From JBHIKY01 sp042139015 (GTDB lineage: Bacteria; Bacillota; Bacilli; Bacillales; Marinococcaceae), in assembly GCF_042139015.1 (NCBI RefSeq), contig NZ_JBHIKY010000024.1, positions 1-59,892 of the forward strand: a DNA stretch of 59,892 nucleotides. Reading direction: 5' to 3'. Of this stretch, positions 1 to 8,275 are shown piece by piece. The notes beneath the pieces are model-generated. The model worked only from the letters and a program-made list of their open reading frames with translations. It searched no databases and was not told the origin of the DNA. Each line of letters starts with the position of its first letter. The first letter of the stretch is position 1. The translations under genes and the position numbers were made by a program.

Positions 1-144
1 AAGATTCTTGTATGCCTTTACCCATTTTCTTACTTGTTGTTTATTCGGTATATTGTGTTTTTTTGCCAACAACCTATACCCCAACGAACCTTCTAGATAC
101 TCTTTCACCACGTTAAATTTAAAATCATCACTATATTTAGCCAT
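1..144 (-). CDS. IS3-family transposase OrfA, N-terminal part (runs off window)
   Basis: Reading leftwards from the ATG at 144, 48 codons are open to the window edge. The peptide starts MAKYSDDFKFNVVKEYLEG and continues with GYRLLAKKHNIPNKQQVRKWV, the helix-turn-helix typical of IS3-group OrfA (tnp_1/HTH_Tnp type), which binds the element ends. Only the N-terminal half is visible. A short upstream distance to the terminal hairpin fits the IS150 layout. It is not possible to say whether OrfB follows. Confidence 0.75.
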   Translation of the reverse strand, partial: MAKYSDDFKFNVVKEYLEGSLGYRLLAKKHNIPNKQQVRKWVKAYKNL

Positions 145-199
145 ATAAAAACACCCCAAAAGTTAGTTTTTTACTCTAACTTTTGGGGTGCAGCACCCA
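1..199 (-). mobile_element. Truncated end of an IS3-family (IS150-like) insertion sequence
   Basis: The window opens inside an insertion sequence whose transposase reads leftwards. Just outside the start codon, 152-166 (CACCCCAAAAGTTAG) and 176-190 (CTAACTTTTGGGGTG) form a perfect 15-bp hairpin. The outer end probably lies near 199, where the plus strand ends in CA, giving the TG...CA ends usual for IS3 elements. Such a hairpin ahead of orfA is known in the IS150 group and is thought to limit read-through transcription. The rest of the element is beyond the window, so its integrity is unknown. Confidence 0.7.
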
Positions 200-294
200 T
201 CAAGGGCTTTTTCTTTTAGTAATAATCGGTACTAAAAATAATGAGATAACGCCTCGCATTTTTTGGGAACTTAGCCTTCCACGGCCACACTATC

Positions 295-360
295 CGGACA
301 CTAATTCCGCTATTTTCTCAAAATAGCTCCTTTTAAAGGAAAAACGGATCTCCTGTCCGC
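295..360. repeat. Imperfect palindromic repeat (CGGACA...TGTCCG type)
   Basis: The arms CGGACACTAATTCCG and, on the far side, CGGATCTCCTGTCCG pair imperfectly. Nested inside is CTATTTTCTCAAAATAG (310-326) and a short TCCTTTTAAAGGA palindrome. A related half (CCGGACATGAGTTCCG) occurs near 42884. From memory, palindromes of this kind are dispersed between genes in Bacillaceae; function is unknown. It lies between the IS end and the MITE-like repeat and no gene was found here. Confidence 0.45.
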
Positions 361-386
361 ATCCGCCCCCCTCAAATTAATTAAAA

Positions 387-616
387 CCAGGGGGCTGTAG
401 CAAAAGCCCCTTTTTATAGAAAAAGTAGTATCCTAAATAGAAGATAGCAGAGGACAAGTCCGAAGATTCCAGTGGGAAGAGCAGTGGCTGAAGATCCGCC
501 GGGCGTGGGTTTCGCCCGGTTAGCTGAAGCGCTGTCCACGGAAAGCGAAGGACTTGTCCACTGCTTTTTTTACCATGCAAAAAGGGGCGAGTATCATTTA
601 TGATACAGCCCCCTGG
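387..616. mobile_element. MITE-like repeat, copy A, with 13-bp terminal inverted repeats
   Basis: The element is bounded by CCAGGGGGCTGTA (387-399) and its exact complement TACAGCCCCCTGG (604-616). About 200 bp of the interior recurs, inverted, at 35826-36031. The core can fold: GACAAGTCC...GGACTTGTC arms enclose a GC-rich centre with GCCGGGCG...CGCCCGG. It has no credible coding capacity; the 86-codon frame inside is an accident of the repeat. No clear target duplication is seen in the flanks. It behaves like a non-autonomous, hairpin-forming mobile repeat. Confidence 0.6.
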
Positions 617-678
617 TTGTTTTTCAATGATAGTCACTTGCTGATACTTTGAAAAGTACTGACATAGCTGTTACGAAT

Positions 679-1665
679 TTACTCTTTGATCGGCAGAGGT
701 GCTTTCGATGAAACCAGCTTTTGTTCTCTTAATTCATGCCAGAAGCTGTCAGGTATTTCGGCCTTCAAGGCGTTTAGATTATCTTGAATTCGCTTCGGGC
801 GGCTGGCTCCCTGGATAACGGCTGTGACTGCCGGGTGAGATGCTGAAAATTGAAGGGCAGCTGCAATAAGGCTGATCTGGTGGCGTTCTGCAATTTCCTT
901 CATGCGATCTACTCTTGAAATAATTTCAGACGGTGCTTCTTGATACTCATAGTGAGAGCCTCCGGCTATAATACCTGAACCAAAAGGAGCGCCCACGACA
1001 ATGCCGACGCCTTTTTCTTCTGCGGAAGGCATTAACCGCTGCAGAGCGTGGTCATGGTTTAACAGTGTATATCTGGTGGCCTGCAGGCAGATATCCGGTT
1101 TTGTTTCTTCTAATTCTAATGCCAGTTCAATTGGTTCGGTCCGATTTACACCTAACCCCCAGGATTTAATGACACCTTTGTTACGAAGCTCTGTCAATAC
1201 ACGGAATGCTCCCGTTCTGGCTTCTTCAAATTTCGACAGCCATTCATCACCGTGAAAATCCGGGGAAATGTCATGAACATAAACAAAATCCAGACTATCC
1301 GTCTGAAGGCGTTCTAAGCTTTGAGCAATTGATTTACGAGTACCCTCTGCACTGTAATCATCAATCACTTTGTTTTTTCGGCCGAACTCGAACAGTCCCT
1401 GCTTTTCTTCCGTTTCTTCTAAAACCACCCTTCCAACTTTGGTGCTCAATACGTAATCATCACGATTATGCTTTGATAATGCTTCTCCTAGCCGAAGTTC
1501 CGCAAGTCCAGCTCCATAGAACGGGGCAGTATCAAAGTAGCGGATCCCATGTTCCCAAGCTGCATCTACTGTGGCATGTGCTTCCTCTTCTGAAATATTC
1601 CGGAACATATTTCCTAATGGTGCTGTTCCAAAGCCAAGCTTTCCATCCTGCTTCAAATTTATCAT
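679..1665 (-). CDS. Aldo/keto reductase, sugar or aldehyde dehydrogenase type
   Basis: A cytosolic NAD(P)-dependent oxidoreductase of 328 residues with the AKR (beta/alpha)8 signature. The catalytic tetrad is visible as D45 and Y50 in FDTAPFYGAGLAE, K76 in LSTKVGR, and H131 in VYVHDIS. The closest remembered relatives are D-threo-aldose 1-dehydrogenase, L-fucose dehydrogenase and pyridoxal dehydrogenase; the substrate cannot be fixed from sequence. The C-terminal AVIQGASRPKRIQDNL segment is the usual cofactor-phosphate loop. It is transcribed alone, divergently from the amine oxidase gene, with 220 bp between the two starts. The start at 1665 is preceded by GGAGGATGTAT on its strand. Confidence 0.85.
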   Translation of the reverse strand: MINLKQDGKLGFGTAPLGNMFRNISEEEAHATVDAAWEHGIRYFDTAPFYGAGLAELRLGEALSKHNRDDYVLSTKVGRVVLEETEEKQGLFEFGRKNKVIDDYSAEGTRKSIAQSLERLQTDSLDFVYVHDISPDFHGDEWLSKFEEARTGAFRVLTELRNKGVIKSWGLGVNRTEPIELALELEETKPDICLQATRYTLLNHDHALQRLMPSAEEKGVGIVVGAPFGSGIIAGGSHYEYQEAPSEIISRVDRMKEIAERHQISLIAAALQFSASHPAVTAVIQGASRPKRIQDNLNALKAEIPDSFWHELREQKLVSSKAPLPIKE

Positions 1666-1885
1666 TCGGATACATCCTCCTCTTACAAGTAATACGATTC
1701 CAGTTTTTTTAAATAAACTTCATACTTAATTCCCATATAAAGACATGCTGCATCTTCTTTCTGTATCCGATAATCAGGAAACCTAAACATCTGTCCACGG
1801 ATCCACCGTAATCAGAATAGAGTATCAGAGCCGTCACATAATCAATTTTTTTCCACATATCGTTTAAAAGAGAGGTGGTGCGGTG

Positions 1886-3355
1886 ATGGAAGGTACAAGG
1901 GCCACAACATTGAGTTATCCGGAAGAGATGCTTTCTATTATAAGAAATGGATTAAATAAAGCGGGTAGACCGAAAAGTGTTCTTATTATAGGGGGCGGGA
2001 TAGCTGGTCTTGTAGCAGCATCATTACTTAAACAGGCTGGCCATCATGTAACCGTGCTAGAAGGAAATCATCGAATTGGTGGAAGAATTTATACTCTGAG
2101 GCATCCATTCACGCCAGGAAATTATATGGAAGCCGGAGCGATGAGAATTCCAGATAATCATGCGTTAGTGCTTGAATATATTAAGAGATTTCGTTTACCC
2201 GTAAATGAATTTAATAATACGTCCCCTGAGGATTTGATTTTTGTTAATAATGTATTAACGACAAGAAAACTCTATGAGAAAAGCCCTGATATCTTGAATT
2301 TCCCGGTAGAGGAAAATGAAAAAGGAAAAACTGCCACGGAGCTGTTTCTTGAAGCGACTCAGCCATTTATTGATCTTTATAAAAATAGTTCTCCTGAAGA
2401 AAAGAAAAAACTTGAAGAAGAGTATGCCGAATATTCAATGGAAGAATTTCTGCGATTTAACCCGCTGGGGCCGCCGCTTTCATTGAACGCGATTCGAAGC
2501 ATAGGTGTCATGCTTGGAATCGAAGGGTTTCCAGAGTTTTCATTCGTCGATATTCTCACTGACATTATTTATCCGATATTCAGTGAAACAGTTAAATTTT
2601 TAGAGATCACCGGGGGTAATGATCAATTACCGTATTCGTTCTTGAGTGAGCTTCAGCAGGAAGTTCGATTCAATCAAAAGGTGAAAAGTATTTACCAGAC
2701 AAGGAATAGTGTTGTTTTGCAGACAGTGAATCCGATTACTGGAGAAAGGCAGCATTATGAAGGAGACTATGCTATTGTCACGATTCCTTTCACAGTCTTT
2801 CAGTTTATTGAGGTCCTTCCTTATCATTCAATTTCATTTAAGAAGTGGCAGATAATTCGAGAGCTTACGAATATTTCAGCTGTTAAAATAGGATTGGAAT
2901 TTAGACAGCGTTTCTGGGAAAAGAACAAGGTCGGAAATGCAATTACTGACCTTCCCTCCAGGTTCACTTACGTTCCCAGTCGTCGCAGGGGCGCCGACGG
3001 ACCGGGTGTTCTGCTCGCTAGTTATACGTGGGGCAGGGACGCCGCCATCTGGTCGAGCCTGCCTCCGAAAGAAATGATTTCTGAAATACTGGGAGATCTG
3101 GCAAAAGTGTATGGTGATATCGTTTATAATGAATACATGCAGGGAGCGTCCTTTAACTGGAGTCTCAATCCTTATTCGGCGGGATGTTTTACGCTCTTTA
3201 CACCAGGGCAGGGGAAACATTTTTCCGAAATTATTCGTCAGCCGGAAGGGAGAATTCACTTTGCAGGAGAGCACACTTCATCTTTTCATGGATGGATTGA
3301 AGGAGCTATCGAGTCTGGTATCCGCACAGCATACGAAATCAATAGAAGAGCTTGA
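1886..3355 (+). CDS. Flavin monoamine oxidase / L-amino-acid oxidase family protein
   Basis: An FAD-dependent amine oxidase of about 489 residues. The N-terminal dinucleotide-binding fold is clear at residues 33-60 (LIIGGGIAGLVAASLL, ending in VTVLE), followed by the GG motif RIGGRIYT. The C-terminal FAD-contact motif is FAGEHTSSFHGWIEGAI. Such enzymes oxidise primary amines or L-amino acids to imine plus hydrogen peroxide; the substrate is not determinable here. There is no signal peptide, so it is probably cytosolic. GTG 1883 and ATG 1886 are adjacent possible starts; ATG 1886 sits better behind AGAGGTGG (1871-1878). It stands alone, followed by a weak hairpin near 3370-3410. Confidence 0.8.
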   Translation: MEGTRATTLSYPEEMLSIIRNGLNKAGRPKSVLIIGGGIAGLVAASLLKQAGHHVTVLEGNHRIGGRIYTLRHPFTPGNYMEAGAMRIPDNHALVLEYIKRFRLPVNEFNNTSPEDLIFVNNVLTTRKLYEKSPDILNFPVEENEKGKTATELFLEATQPFIDLYKNSSPEEKKKLEEEYAEYSMEEFLRFNPLGPPLSLNAIRSIGVMLGIEGFPEFSFVDILTDIIYPIFSETVKFLEITGGNDQLPYSFLSELQQEVRFNQKVKSIYQTRNSVVLQTVNPITGERQHYEGDYAIVTIPFTVFQFIEVLPYHSISFKKWQIIRELTNISAVKIGLEFRQRFWEKNKVGNAITDLPSRFTYVPSRRRGADGPGVLLASYTWGRDAAIWSSLPPKEMISEILGDLAKVYGDIVYNEYMQGASFNWSLNPYSAGCFTLFTPGQGKHFSEIIRQPEGRIHFAGEHTSSFHGWIEGAIESGIRTAYEINRRA

Positions 3356-3443
3356 TTATTTATAAAATATAACTCTGTTAATGGTAATGGAATGAATCAG
3401 GGAGTTAAATTTTTCAGTAAGGCTAATAAAACTAATAGATTAC

Positions 3444-3475
3444 TTGACAACGATAGAGACGTTAATTAATATAAT
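3444..3475 (+). promoter_or_regulatory. Promoter of the LacI-type regulator gene
   Basis: TTGACA lies at 3444-3449. TATAAT lies at 3470-3475 (spacer 20), with an alternative TAATAT at 3467-3472 giving the usual 17-bp spacer. The operator palindrome follows immediately. Confidence 0.55.
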
Positions 3476-3487
3476 GTCTATAGTTTG

Positions 3488-3501
3488 TGAATACGTATTC
3501 A
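3488..3501. promoter_or_regulatory. Operator palindrome for the LacI-type regulator, site 1
   Basis: TGAATACGTATTCA is a perfect 14-bp palindrome between the promoter and the start codon of the LacI-family gene. The same core, GAATACGTATTG, recurs at 4551-4562 in front of the catabolic genes. Its central CG and its position fit autorepression by a LacI-family protein; binding is inferred. Confidence 0.65.
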
Positions 3502-3518
3502 AATCTAAAGGAGCAGCC

Positions 3519-4523
3519 ATGGTATCTTCAAAGGATGTTGCAAAACGCGCGGGAGTGTCTCAGTCCACAGTGTCGCGGGTGTTAAATGAACCGAAAAATG
3601 TAAGCCGTTCCAATTTAGAAAAAGTGACGGCTGCCATGAAGGAATTAAATTACCGGCCGAATTCTATTGCCAGATCACTTGTAAGTAAAAAGACAAAAAC
3701 AATCGCTTTAATATCCGGACCACTGCATAACCCATTTTTTGTAGAGACGACAACATCAATTGTTAATTATGCTAATGAGAAGGGCTATAAGACAATTGTT
3801 TTTTTTGAAAATTATGGGGACAACATGTCGGTCTACGAAACAGTTCTATCACAGCAGGTGGATGGAATTATATTATCCTCCATTTTCATGGATGACCCTA
3901 TCTTCAAGGATCTTACTTCCATGAATCTGCCTTTTATGATGTTCAATCGAAAGCATCAAGATGGTGGCAGCTTTGTGGAAATAGATAATGTGAAGGCTGG
4001 TGCATTGGCAGCAGATCATTTATTGAATCTCGGCCACCGCCGCATTGGCTTTATCGGTGGTCCACTATATACTTCGACATTCTTCGGTCGCTGCAGCGGG
4101 TTCACAGAGGAAATCAATAAAAGATTACATGAAATAGATGATTCTTTGATCCGGGAAACCGATACGAGTGAAGAGGCAGTAAGAGAAGCAACATTATTGA
4201 TGATGGGGAGGAAAAATAAACCTACGGCGGTTTTCGCAGCGACAGATGCGATTGCTATATTTGTCATTGATGCACTAATGGAACTGGGCTACAGCATTCC
4301 TGAGGACATTAGTATTTGTGGAATGGACAATGTACGAATGGCAAGGCATCATTCTTTTGAGCTTACTACCATAGGACAGCACACTGAAAATAACCTTGGC
4401 CGGCTTGGCATTGAACATTTAATTAACCGGATTGAGGAAGGATCAAATTCCGGAGAACCGGTGCAAATAACACTTGATCCTGTTCTTTATCAGAGAAAAA
4501 CGACTAAAAAGTTCGCTGACTAA
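3519..4523 (+). CDS. LacI-family transcriptional regulator
   Basis: A DNA-binding repressor of about 334 residues. Residues 2-25 carry the LacI helix-turn-helix and hinge start (VSSKDVAKRAGVSQSTVSRVL), followed by a periplasmic-binding-protein-like effector domain with SICGMDNVRMARH near the end. The start at ATG 3519 is chosen because AAAGGAG (3507-3513) precedes it; a longer frame from 3444 would begin inside the -35 box. Operators before and after the gene suggest it controls itself and the downstream set (aldehyde dehydrogenase remnant, unknown protein, symporter, alcohol dehydrogenase). The effector is unknown, probably a substrate of that pathway. Confidence 0.85.
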   Translation: MVSSKDVAKRAGVSQSTVSRVLNEPKNVSRSNLEKVTAAMKELNYRPNSIARSLVSKKTKTIALISGPLHNPFFVETTTSIVNYANEKGYKTIVFFENYGDNMSVYETVLSQQVDGIILSSIFMDDPIFKDLTSMNLPFMMFNRKHQDGGSFVEIDNVKAGALAADHLLNLGHRRIGFIGGPLYTSTFFGRCSGFTEEINKRLHEIDDSLIRETDTSEEAVREATLLMMGRKNKPTAVFAATDAIAIFVIDALMELGYSIPEDISICGMDNVRMARHHSFELTTIGQHTENNLGRLGIEHLINRIEEGSNSGEPVQITLDPVLYQRKTTKKFAD

Positions 4524-4548
4524 GGTGGCGTTTTTCTTTTGAAACTTC

Positions 4549-4564
4549 TTGAATACGTATTGAA
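4549..4564. promoter_or_regulatory. Operator palindrome for the LacI-type regulator, site 2
   Basis: TTGAATACGTATTGAA lies 25-40 bp after the regulator stop and upstream of the catabolic genes. It shares GAATACGTATT with site 1 and is symmetric apart from its last core base. A further half-site ACACGTATTC is at 4632. It is inferred to place the downstream operon under the regulator. Confidence 0.6.
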
Positions 4565-4630
4565 AAGCACATAAAGGAGAACACGATACCCAAAGGATTA
4601 TTTTCTTAAGGAAAAGAAAAGGGGATCGCT

Positions 4631-4927
4631 AACACGTATTCCCTGTTTCATCCACACACGGAGGAGAAGCTTGCTGAAGTCGCGGAGGGCCCAAGTTCAG
4701 ACATGACAGAGGCGATCGAAGAAGCACAGCATGCTTTCTCAAAAATGAAAGCGCTAACATAAAATCAACGAGCTGCTATTCTGTTAAAATCTGCTGGTAT
4801 TTTAAAAAACCGCAGCGAAGAGGCGGCGTTGATAACAGCCGTTTCGGCTTGAATGCAGGAGTTTTCAACGAATAATTTGAAGCAGGCGCTGAAAATGATC
4901 AGTATTAAATATGAAGGGCAGGAATAA
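4631..4927 (+). pseudogene. Aldehyde dehydrogenase remnant (N-terminal part, two in-frame stops)
   Basis: One continuous frame encodes about 98 codons that read as the start of an aldehyde dehydrogenase: YSLFHPHTEEKLAEVAEG, then a helix ending AQHAFSKMKALT, a TAA (4760-4762), NQRAAILLKSAGILKNRSEEAA, a TGA after VSA, and a short tail. There is no start codon and the cofactor and catalytic (Cys, Glu) regions are absent. Its place in the operon, upstream of an alcohol dehydrogenase, suggests the pair once oxidised an alcohol to an acid. Loss of the gene implies a decayed or bypassed pathway. Confidence 0.7.
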
Positions 4928-4931
4928 AGCG

Positions 4932-5420
4932 ATGAATATTTCAATCTTTGAAAATACACTTCAGGAAACGGAAGAGTCGATTTATTACCCGCATTGTGTG
5001 ACGCAATGGCTTGTTAAATACCGGTCCATTTTTGGCCAGCGTGAAGAGAAAGTTATTATGATGACAGACAGAGTGAGAGGGGGCAGCAGCAGGTCAGATT
5101 CTTTACCTTCGTTAGTGGACAAGGAGGTAGAGCCAGCTCACATCATGAATGCGCATTTGGACATATCGGTTTGTATTGATGACGCCTTTGAAACGCTGCG
5201 CCGCTATTACCTTCATCAAGCACGCTCCTGGAGCGTGCCGGAAATCAATCTCATGCACAGCCGTAGGATGTATATGTCGTACCAGATCTATTACAAGCAA
5301 AGTAGATTTTCATCGAAATCGAAAACGTATTTATACGAACCAGCCTCCAATACTTCAGATCGTGTTGAGAAATTTCCAGAGGTTTTTCAATTTATAAAAG
5401 AAAGGGTGGAGCAGACATGA
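4932..5420 (+). CDS. Uncharacterised protein of a LacI-controlled operon
   Basis: I do not recognise the family. From ATG 4932 it has 162 residues, no signal peptide and no membrane segment. It contains an aromatic and basic middle (RRYYLHQARSW, HSRRMYMSYQIYYKQ) and ends PEVFQFIKERVEQT. The ATG is preceded by GGCAGGA. An ATG at 4911 in the same frame has no ribosome site. Its stop overlaps the ATG of the following 37-codon gene (ATGA), so the two are probably translationally coupled and belong with the symporter. It could be an accessory factor of transport or of the degraded pathway; no function is assigned. Confidence 0.55.
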   Translation: MNISIFENTLQETEESIYYPHCVTQWLVKYRSIFGQREEKVIMMTDRVRGGSSRSDSLPSLVDKEVEPAHIMNAHLDISVCIDDAFETLRRYYLHQARSWSVPEINLMHSRRMYMSYQIYYKQSRFSSKSKTYLYEPASNTSDRVEKFPEVFQFIKERVEQT

Positions 5421-5530
5421 ACTTTCTTGTCATAATGGCAGTTTTCATTATTAGTACGTGGGCTGCAATGGCCGCGGTATTATGGAAAACAAGGCTTCTG
5501 GATGACAATGAAGAGGAGGGAGAACAATGA
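5417..5530 (+). CDS. 37-residue single-span membrane protein coupled to the symporter
   Basis: The peptide MNFLVIMAVFIISTWAAMAA continues as a basic WKTR and an acidic tail DDNEEEGEQ: one transmembrane helix, N-terminus out or in undetermined. Its ATG overlaps the preceding stop (ATGA at 5417-5420), and its stop overlaps the symporter start (ATGA at 5527-5530). GAGGAGGGAGAA in its last codons is the ribosome site of the symporter. This double coupling, and the known pairing of small membrane proteins with SSS and NSS transporters (for example YhdT with PanF, MetS with MetP), support a real small subunit. The sequence itself matches no family I can name. Confidence 0.65.
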   Translation: MNFLVIMAVFIISTWAAMAAVLWKTRLLDDNEEEGEQ

Positions 5531-7026
5531 ACAGCTCCATTGTTACGTATTCGTGGATCTTTATGGGATTTTTTATTTTATTAATGCTTGTGATGGGCTG
5601 GGCCGGCATGAAAAAAACAACATCTTCTGATTCATTTGCTACGGCCCGCTCCAGCTATGGCCCATTGACGATTGCACTGGTTATTGCAGCAGGTATATCA
5701 AGTGGATCGACCTTCATGGGCATGCCGGGACTTGCTTATGATATCGGAACACCAAGCTTATGGTACCCATTACTATACCCAATTGCCACGGTGATCGGAA
5801 TGGTGTTCGTTGCGAAAGTCATCAAAAGGTACGGTGATCAATTTGGCACAAGAACGATTCCTGAGTTCATTGGAGAACGTTACAATAGTAATTTCCTGCG
5901 AATTGCTTTAACGATCATTTCTATCTTGCTTATTTTCTACGTTGTCTCCCAATTTGTTGCAGCGGCCACCATGTTTCAGACGATGATGGGTGTCGATTAT
6001 GAAATTGGACTTATCATCACAGCCGTTGTGCTTTCTATTTATGTGTTTATGGGCGGCTCTCACTCTGACATTATGACTGACGCCATCCAGGGAACGTTAA
6101 TGGTCATTACTGCTGTTGTTGTCTTTTTTTGTTTTATTGGAAGTGCCGGCGTGAATGGAGGCTTTGCTGACATGATGTCAGTGATAGATAATGAAAATCC
6201 GCAGGGTGGGTTTAACCAGCTGTTCCTCCCTGGTGATAACACTTACGGCGCCTTCTGGCTGGTGGCCTTGTTATTTATCGCCCATCTGCCATTTGCCGTA
6301 CTGCCGCACCTCGGCAACAAATTCATGGCGGTGAAATCAGGAAAAGACATGAAGAAACTTATTATGTACTGCACTATATTTGCGACAATTTTACCGCTTA
6401 TGGCTCTCGGCGGAATGCTCGGACTGGCTGTTGTCGGAAGCGGTGCCGATATCGTGCCTGATCAGATTATCCCTGTATTATTCAGCGAAATCTTTCCGCC
6501 TGCAGTGGCAGCCTTTTTCTCTGTTGCTGTGCTTTCTGCCGTTATGTCTACATCCGACGGTCTGGTGGTTTCCCTGACGCAGCTTCTTGCTAATGACTTG
6601 TATCGGAAAACGCTTGTACCGGTCCTGAAAACGCCAAAAGCCAAAGCTGAGCGGAATGAACTGCTGATCAGCAGGTACAGTACATTTGTGGTTATTATTG
6701 CGGCTGTCTTTTTTGCCTGGACACCACCTCAATATTTATCAGTGTTTATGTGGATCGGAATCGGCGGTATAATGTCAGCTGCAGCCGGGCCGCTTGTCGT
6801 AGGGGCATTGTGGAACAAAGCAACAAAAACAGCGGCACTTGCATCTCTAATACTCGGCACCGTCACCTATTGGGTTGTATACCTGCCGTTTGGATTTAAT
6901 TTTTCCAACCCTTTTGGCGCAGCCGGAATCGGGGTATCGGTAAGTATGATAGTCATGTATGTCGTGTCGCTGGCAACCTTTGAAAAAAATATAAATATGA
7001 CCGGAAAAAAAACAGTTAATCATTAA
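5527..7026 (+). CDS. Sodium:solute symporter (SSS family)
   Basis: A polytopic membrane protein of 499 residues with about 13 hydrophobic spans, in the usual SSS size range. The N-terminal SDSFATARSSYGPLTIALVIAAG segment and the SGSTFMGMPGLAYDIG loop are typical of SSS proteins that move organic acids or other small solutes with sodium. YSTFVVIIAAVFFAW and the MSTSDGLVVSLTQLLANDLY loop are family hallmarks. It is the fourth element of the LacI-controlled set and is followed 22 bp later by an iron alcohol dehydrogenase. The substrate is unknown; an alcohol, hydroxy-acid or polyol-derived compound is plausible from context. Confidence 0.85.
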   Translation: MNSSIVTYSWIFMGFFILLMLVMGWAGMKKTTSSDSFATARSSYGPLTIALVIAAGISSGSTFMGMPGLAYDIGTPSLWYPLLYPIATVIGMVFVAKVIKRYGDQFGTRTIPEFIGERYNSNFLRIALTIISILLIFYVVSQFVAAATMFQTMMGVDYEIGLIITAVVLSIYVFMGGSHSDIMTDAIQGTLMVITAVVVFFCFIGSAGVNGGFADMMSVIDNENPQGGFNQLFLPGDNTYGAFWLVALLFIAHLPFAVLPHLGNKFMAVKSGKDMKKLIMYCTIFATILPLMALGGMLGLAVVGSGADIVPDQIIPVLFSEIFPPAVAAFFSVAVLSAVMSTSDGLVVSLTQLLANDLYRKTLVPVLKTPKAKAERNELLISRYSTFVVIIAAVFFAWTPPQYLSVFMWIGIGGIMSAAAGPLVVGALWNKATKTAALASLILGTVTYWVVYLPFGFNFSNPFGAAGIGVSVSMIVMYVVSLATFEKNINMTGKKTVNH

Positions 7027-7048
7027 ATCAAGGTAAGGAGTGCTATGC

Positions 7049-8230
7049 ATGTACAAGAGCTTTGTAACCCCGTTAAAAATAGTATCCGGGGAAGGTGCAA
7101 TCAATGAAGTGACGGAAGTAATGAACAATTTTGGAGCTAAAAAAATTATGGTTTTTGCCGATCCGGGAGTAATAAAAGCAGGGGTCGTGGAAAAACTTGA
7201 AACACAGCTGCACAGTGCCGGTCTGGACTATCAGATATATTCAGATCTGCAGCCGGAGCCGCCGCTGCAGGTAGGAGAGAATGCATTGCAGGCGCTGAAA
7301 GATTTTAACGCTGATCTTGTCATCGGAATCGGTGGGGGCAGTTCATTGGATATAGCAAAAGCTGCGGCGGTGCTGGCTGAAAACGAAGGGTCCATCCAGG
7401 ACTATTTAAATCTAACGGGTACTAAAGCGCTGACAAATAAAGGGCTGCCTAAAATACTCATTCCTACAACATCAGGTACAGGGGCAGAAATAACAGATAT
7501 TGCCGTCTTCTCCCTGGAAGACACAAAAGACGTAATAACACACGAATATCTTTTGGCAGATGCAGCCATTGTAGATCCTGAACTGACCTATACACTTCCA
7601 CCAAAAATTACGGCCTCAACAGGGGTAGACGCTCTCACTCATGCCGTGGAAGCGCTTGTTTCCGTGAATGCAACACCATTGACTGATGCACTTGCGCTGG
7701 AAGCGATCAAAAAAATCTCTTCAAGCATCCGTGTCGCTGTCTGGAATGGTTCAGACCGTGAAGCGAGAAAAAATATGTCATGGGGAAGCACCATCGCTGG
7801 AATGAGCTTCTATAACGCAGGCGTCTCCGGAGTTCACGCCCTCGCCTATCCGCTTGGAGGATTATTTAAAATCCCGCACGGTGAATCTAATGCCGTGCTC
7901 CTGCCTTATATTTTTGATTATATCTGGCCGTCCTGCATGGACAAAATGGTGTTAATGGCGGATGCATTAGGAGTCTTGACAGAAAATATGAACAAGAGAG
8001 ACGCCTCTCTTGCCGCAGTCAAAGAACTGAAAAACTTAGTCCAGGAGGTTGGAATTCCGATGACGCTCGATAAATTCGGAATTTCGGAAGAGGATATCGA
8101 CAAGCTCGCTGAAAACGGGCTGAAACAGACACGGCTGTTAGCGAGAAGCCCGAAACCATATTCACTTGAGGATATACGGGATAGATATAAAGCCGCTTAT
8201 TTTGGAGAGCTGGTGCTTGGAGAGAAATAA
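7049..8230 (+). CDS. Iron-containing alcohol dehydrogenase (type III)
   Basis: A cytosolic NAD-dependent group III alcohol dehydrogenase of 393 residues. The cofactor motif GGGSSLD is at 95-101. The metal ligands are D194 and H198 (VDALTHAVEA), H263 (SGVHALAYPLG) and H277 (KIPHGESN). ATG 7049 is chosen because AAGGAG (7035-7040) lies 8 bp upstream; an earlier GTG at 7040 would overlap that site. It is the last gene of the operon and is followed by a terminator. With the aldehyde dehydrogenase broken, its aldehyde product must be oxidised elsewhere, or it works as a reductase. Confidence 0.88.
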   Translation: MYKSFVTPLKIVSGEGAINEVTEVMNNFGAKKIMVFADPGVIKAGVVEKLETQLHSAGLDYQIYSDLQPEPPLQVGENALQALKDFNADLVIGIGGGSSLDIAKAAAVLAENEGSIQDYLNLTGTKALTNKGLPKILIPTTSGTGAEITDIAVFSLEDTKDVITHEYLLADAAIVDPELTYTLPPKITASTGVDALTHAVEALVSVNATPLTDALALEAIKKISSSIRVAVWNGSDREARKNMSWGSTIAGMSFYNAGVSGVHALAYPLGGLFKIPHGESNAVLLPYIFDYIWPSCMDKMVLMADALGVLTENMNKRDASLAAVKELKNLVQEVGIPMTLDKFGISEEDIDKLAENGLKQTRLLARSPKPYSLEDIRDRYKAAYFGELVLGEK

Positions 8231-8237
8231 AGTAACA

Positions 8238-8269
8238 TGTGCCTGAGTAATGTTTCTCAGGCACATTTT
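8238..8269. terminator. Convergent terminator between adh and urtE
   Basis: TGTGCCTGAG (8238-8247) and CTCAGGCACA (8256-8265) form a perfect 10-bp stem with an 8-base loop, followed by TTTT on the plus strand. It sits between two genes that converge and can serve both. Confidence 0.75.
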
Positions 8270-8275
8270 GATGAA

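Noticed and set aside
377..637. 86-codon minus-strand frame
   Set aside because: It is contained in the MITE-like repeat and created by its inverted ends; no ribosome site.
1206..1712. 168-codon plus-strand frame
   Set aside because: Antisense to the aldo/keto reductase, whose catalytic residues are all in place on the other strand.
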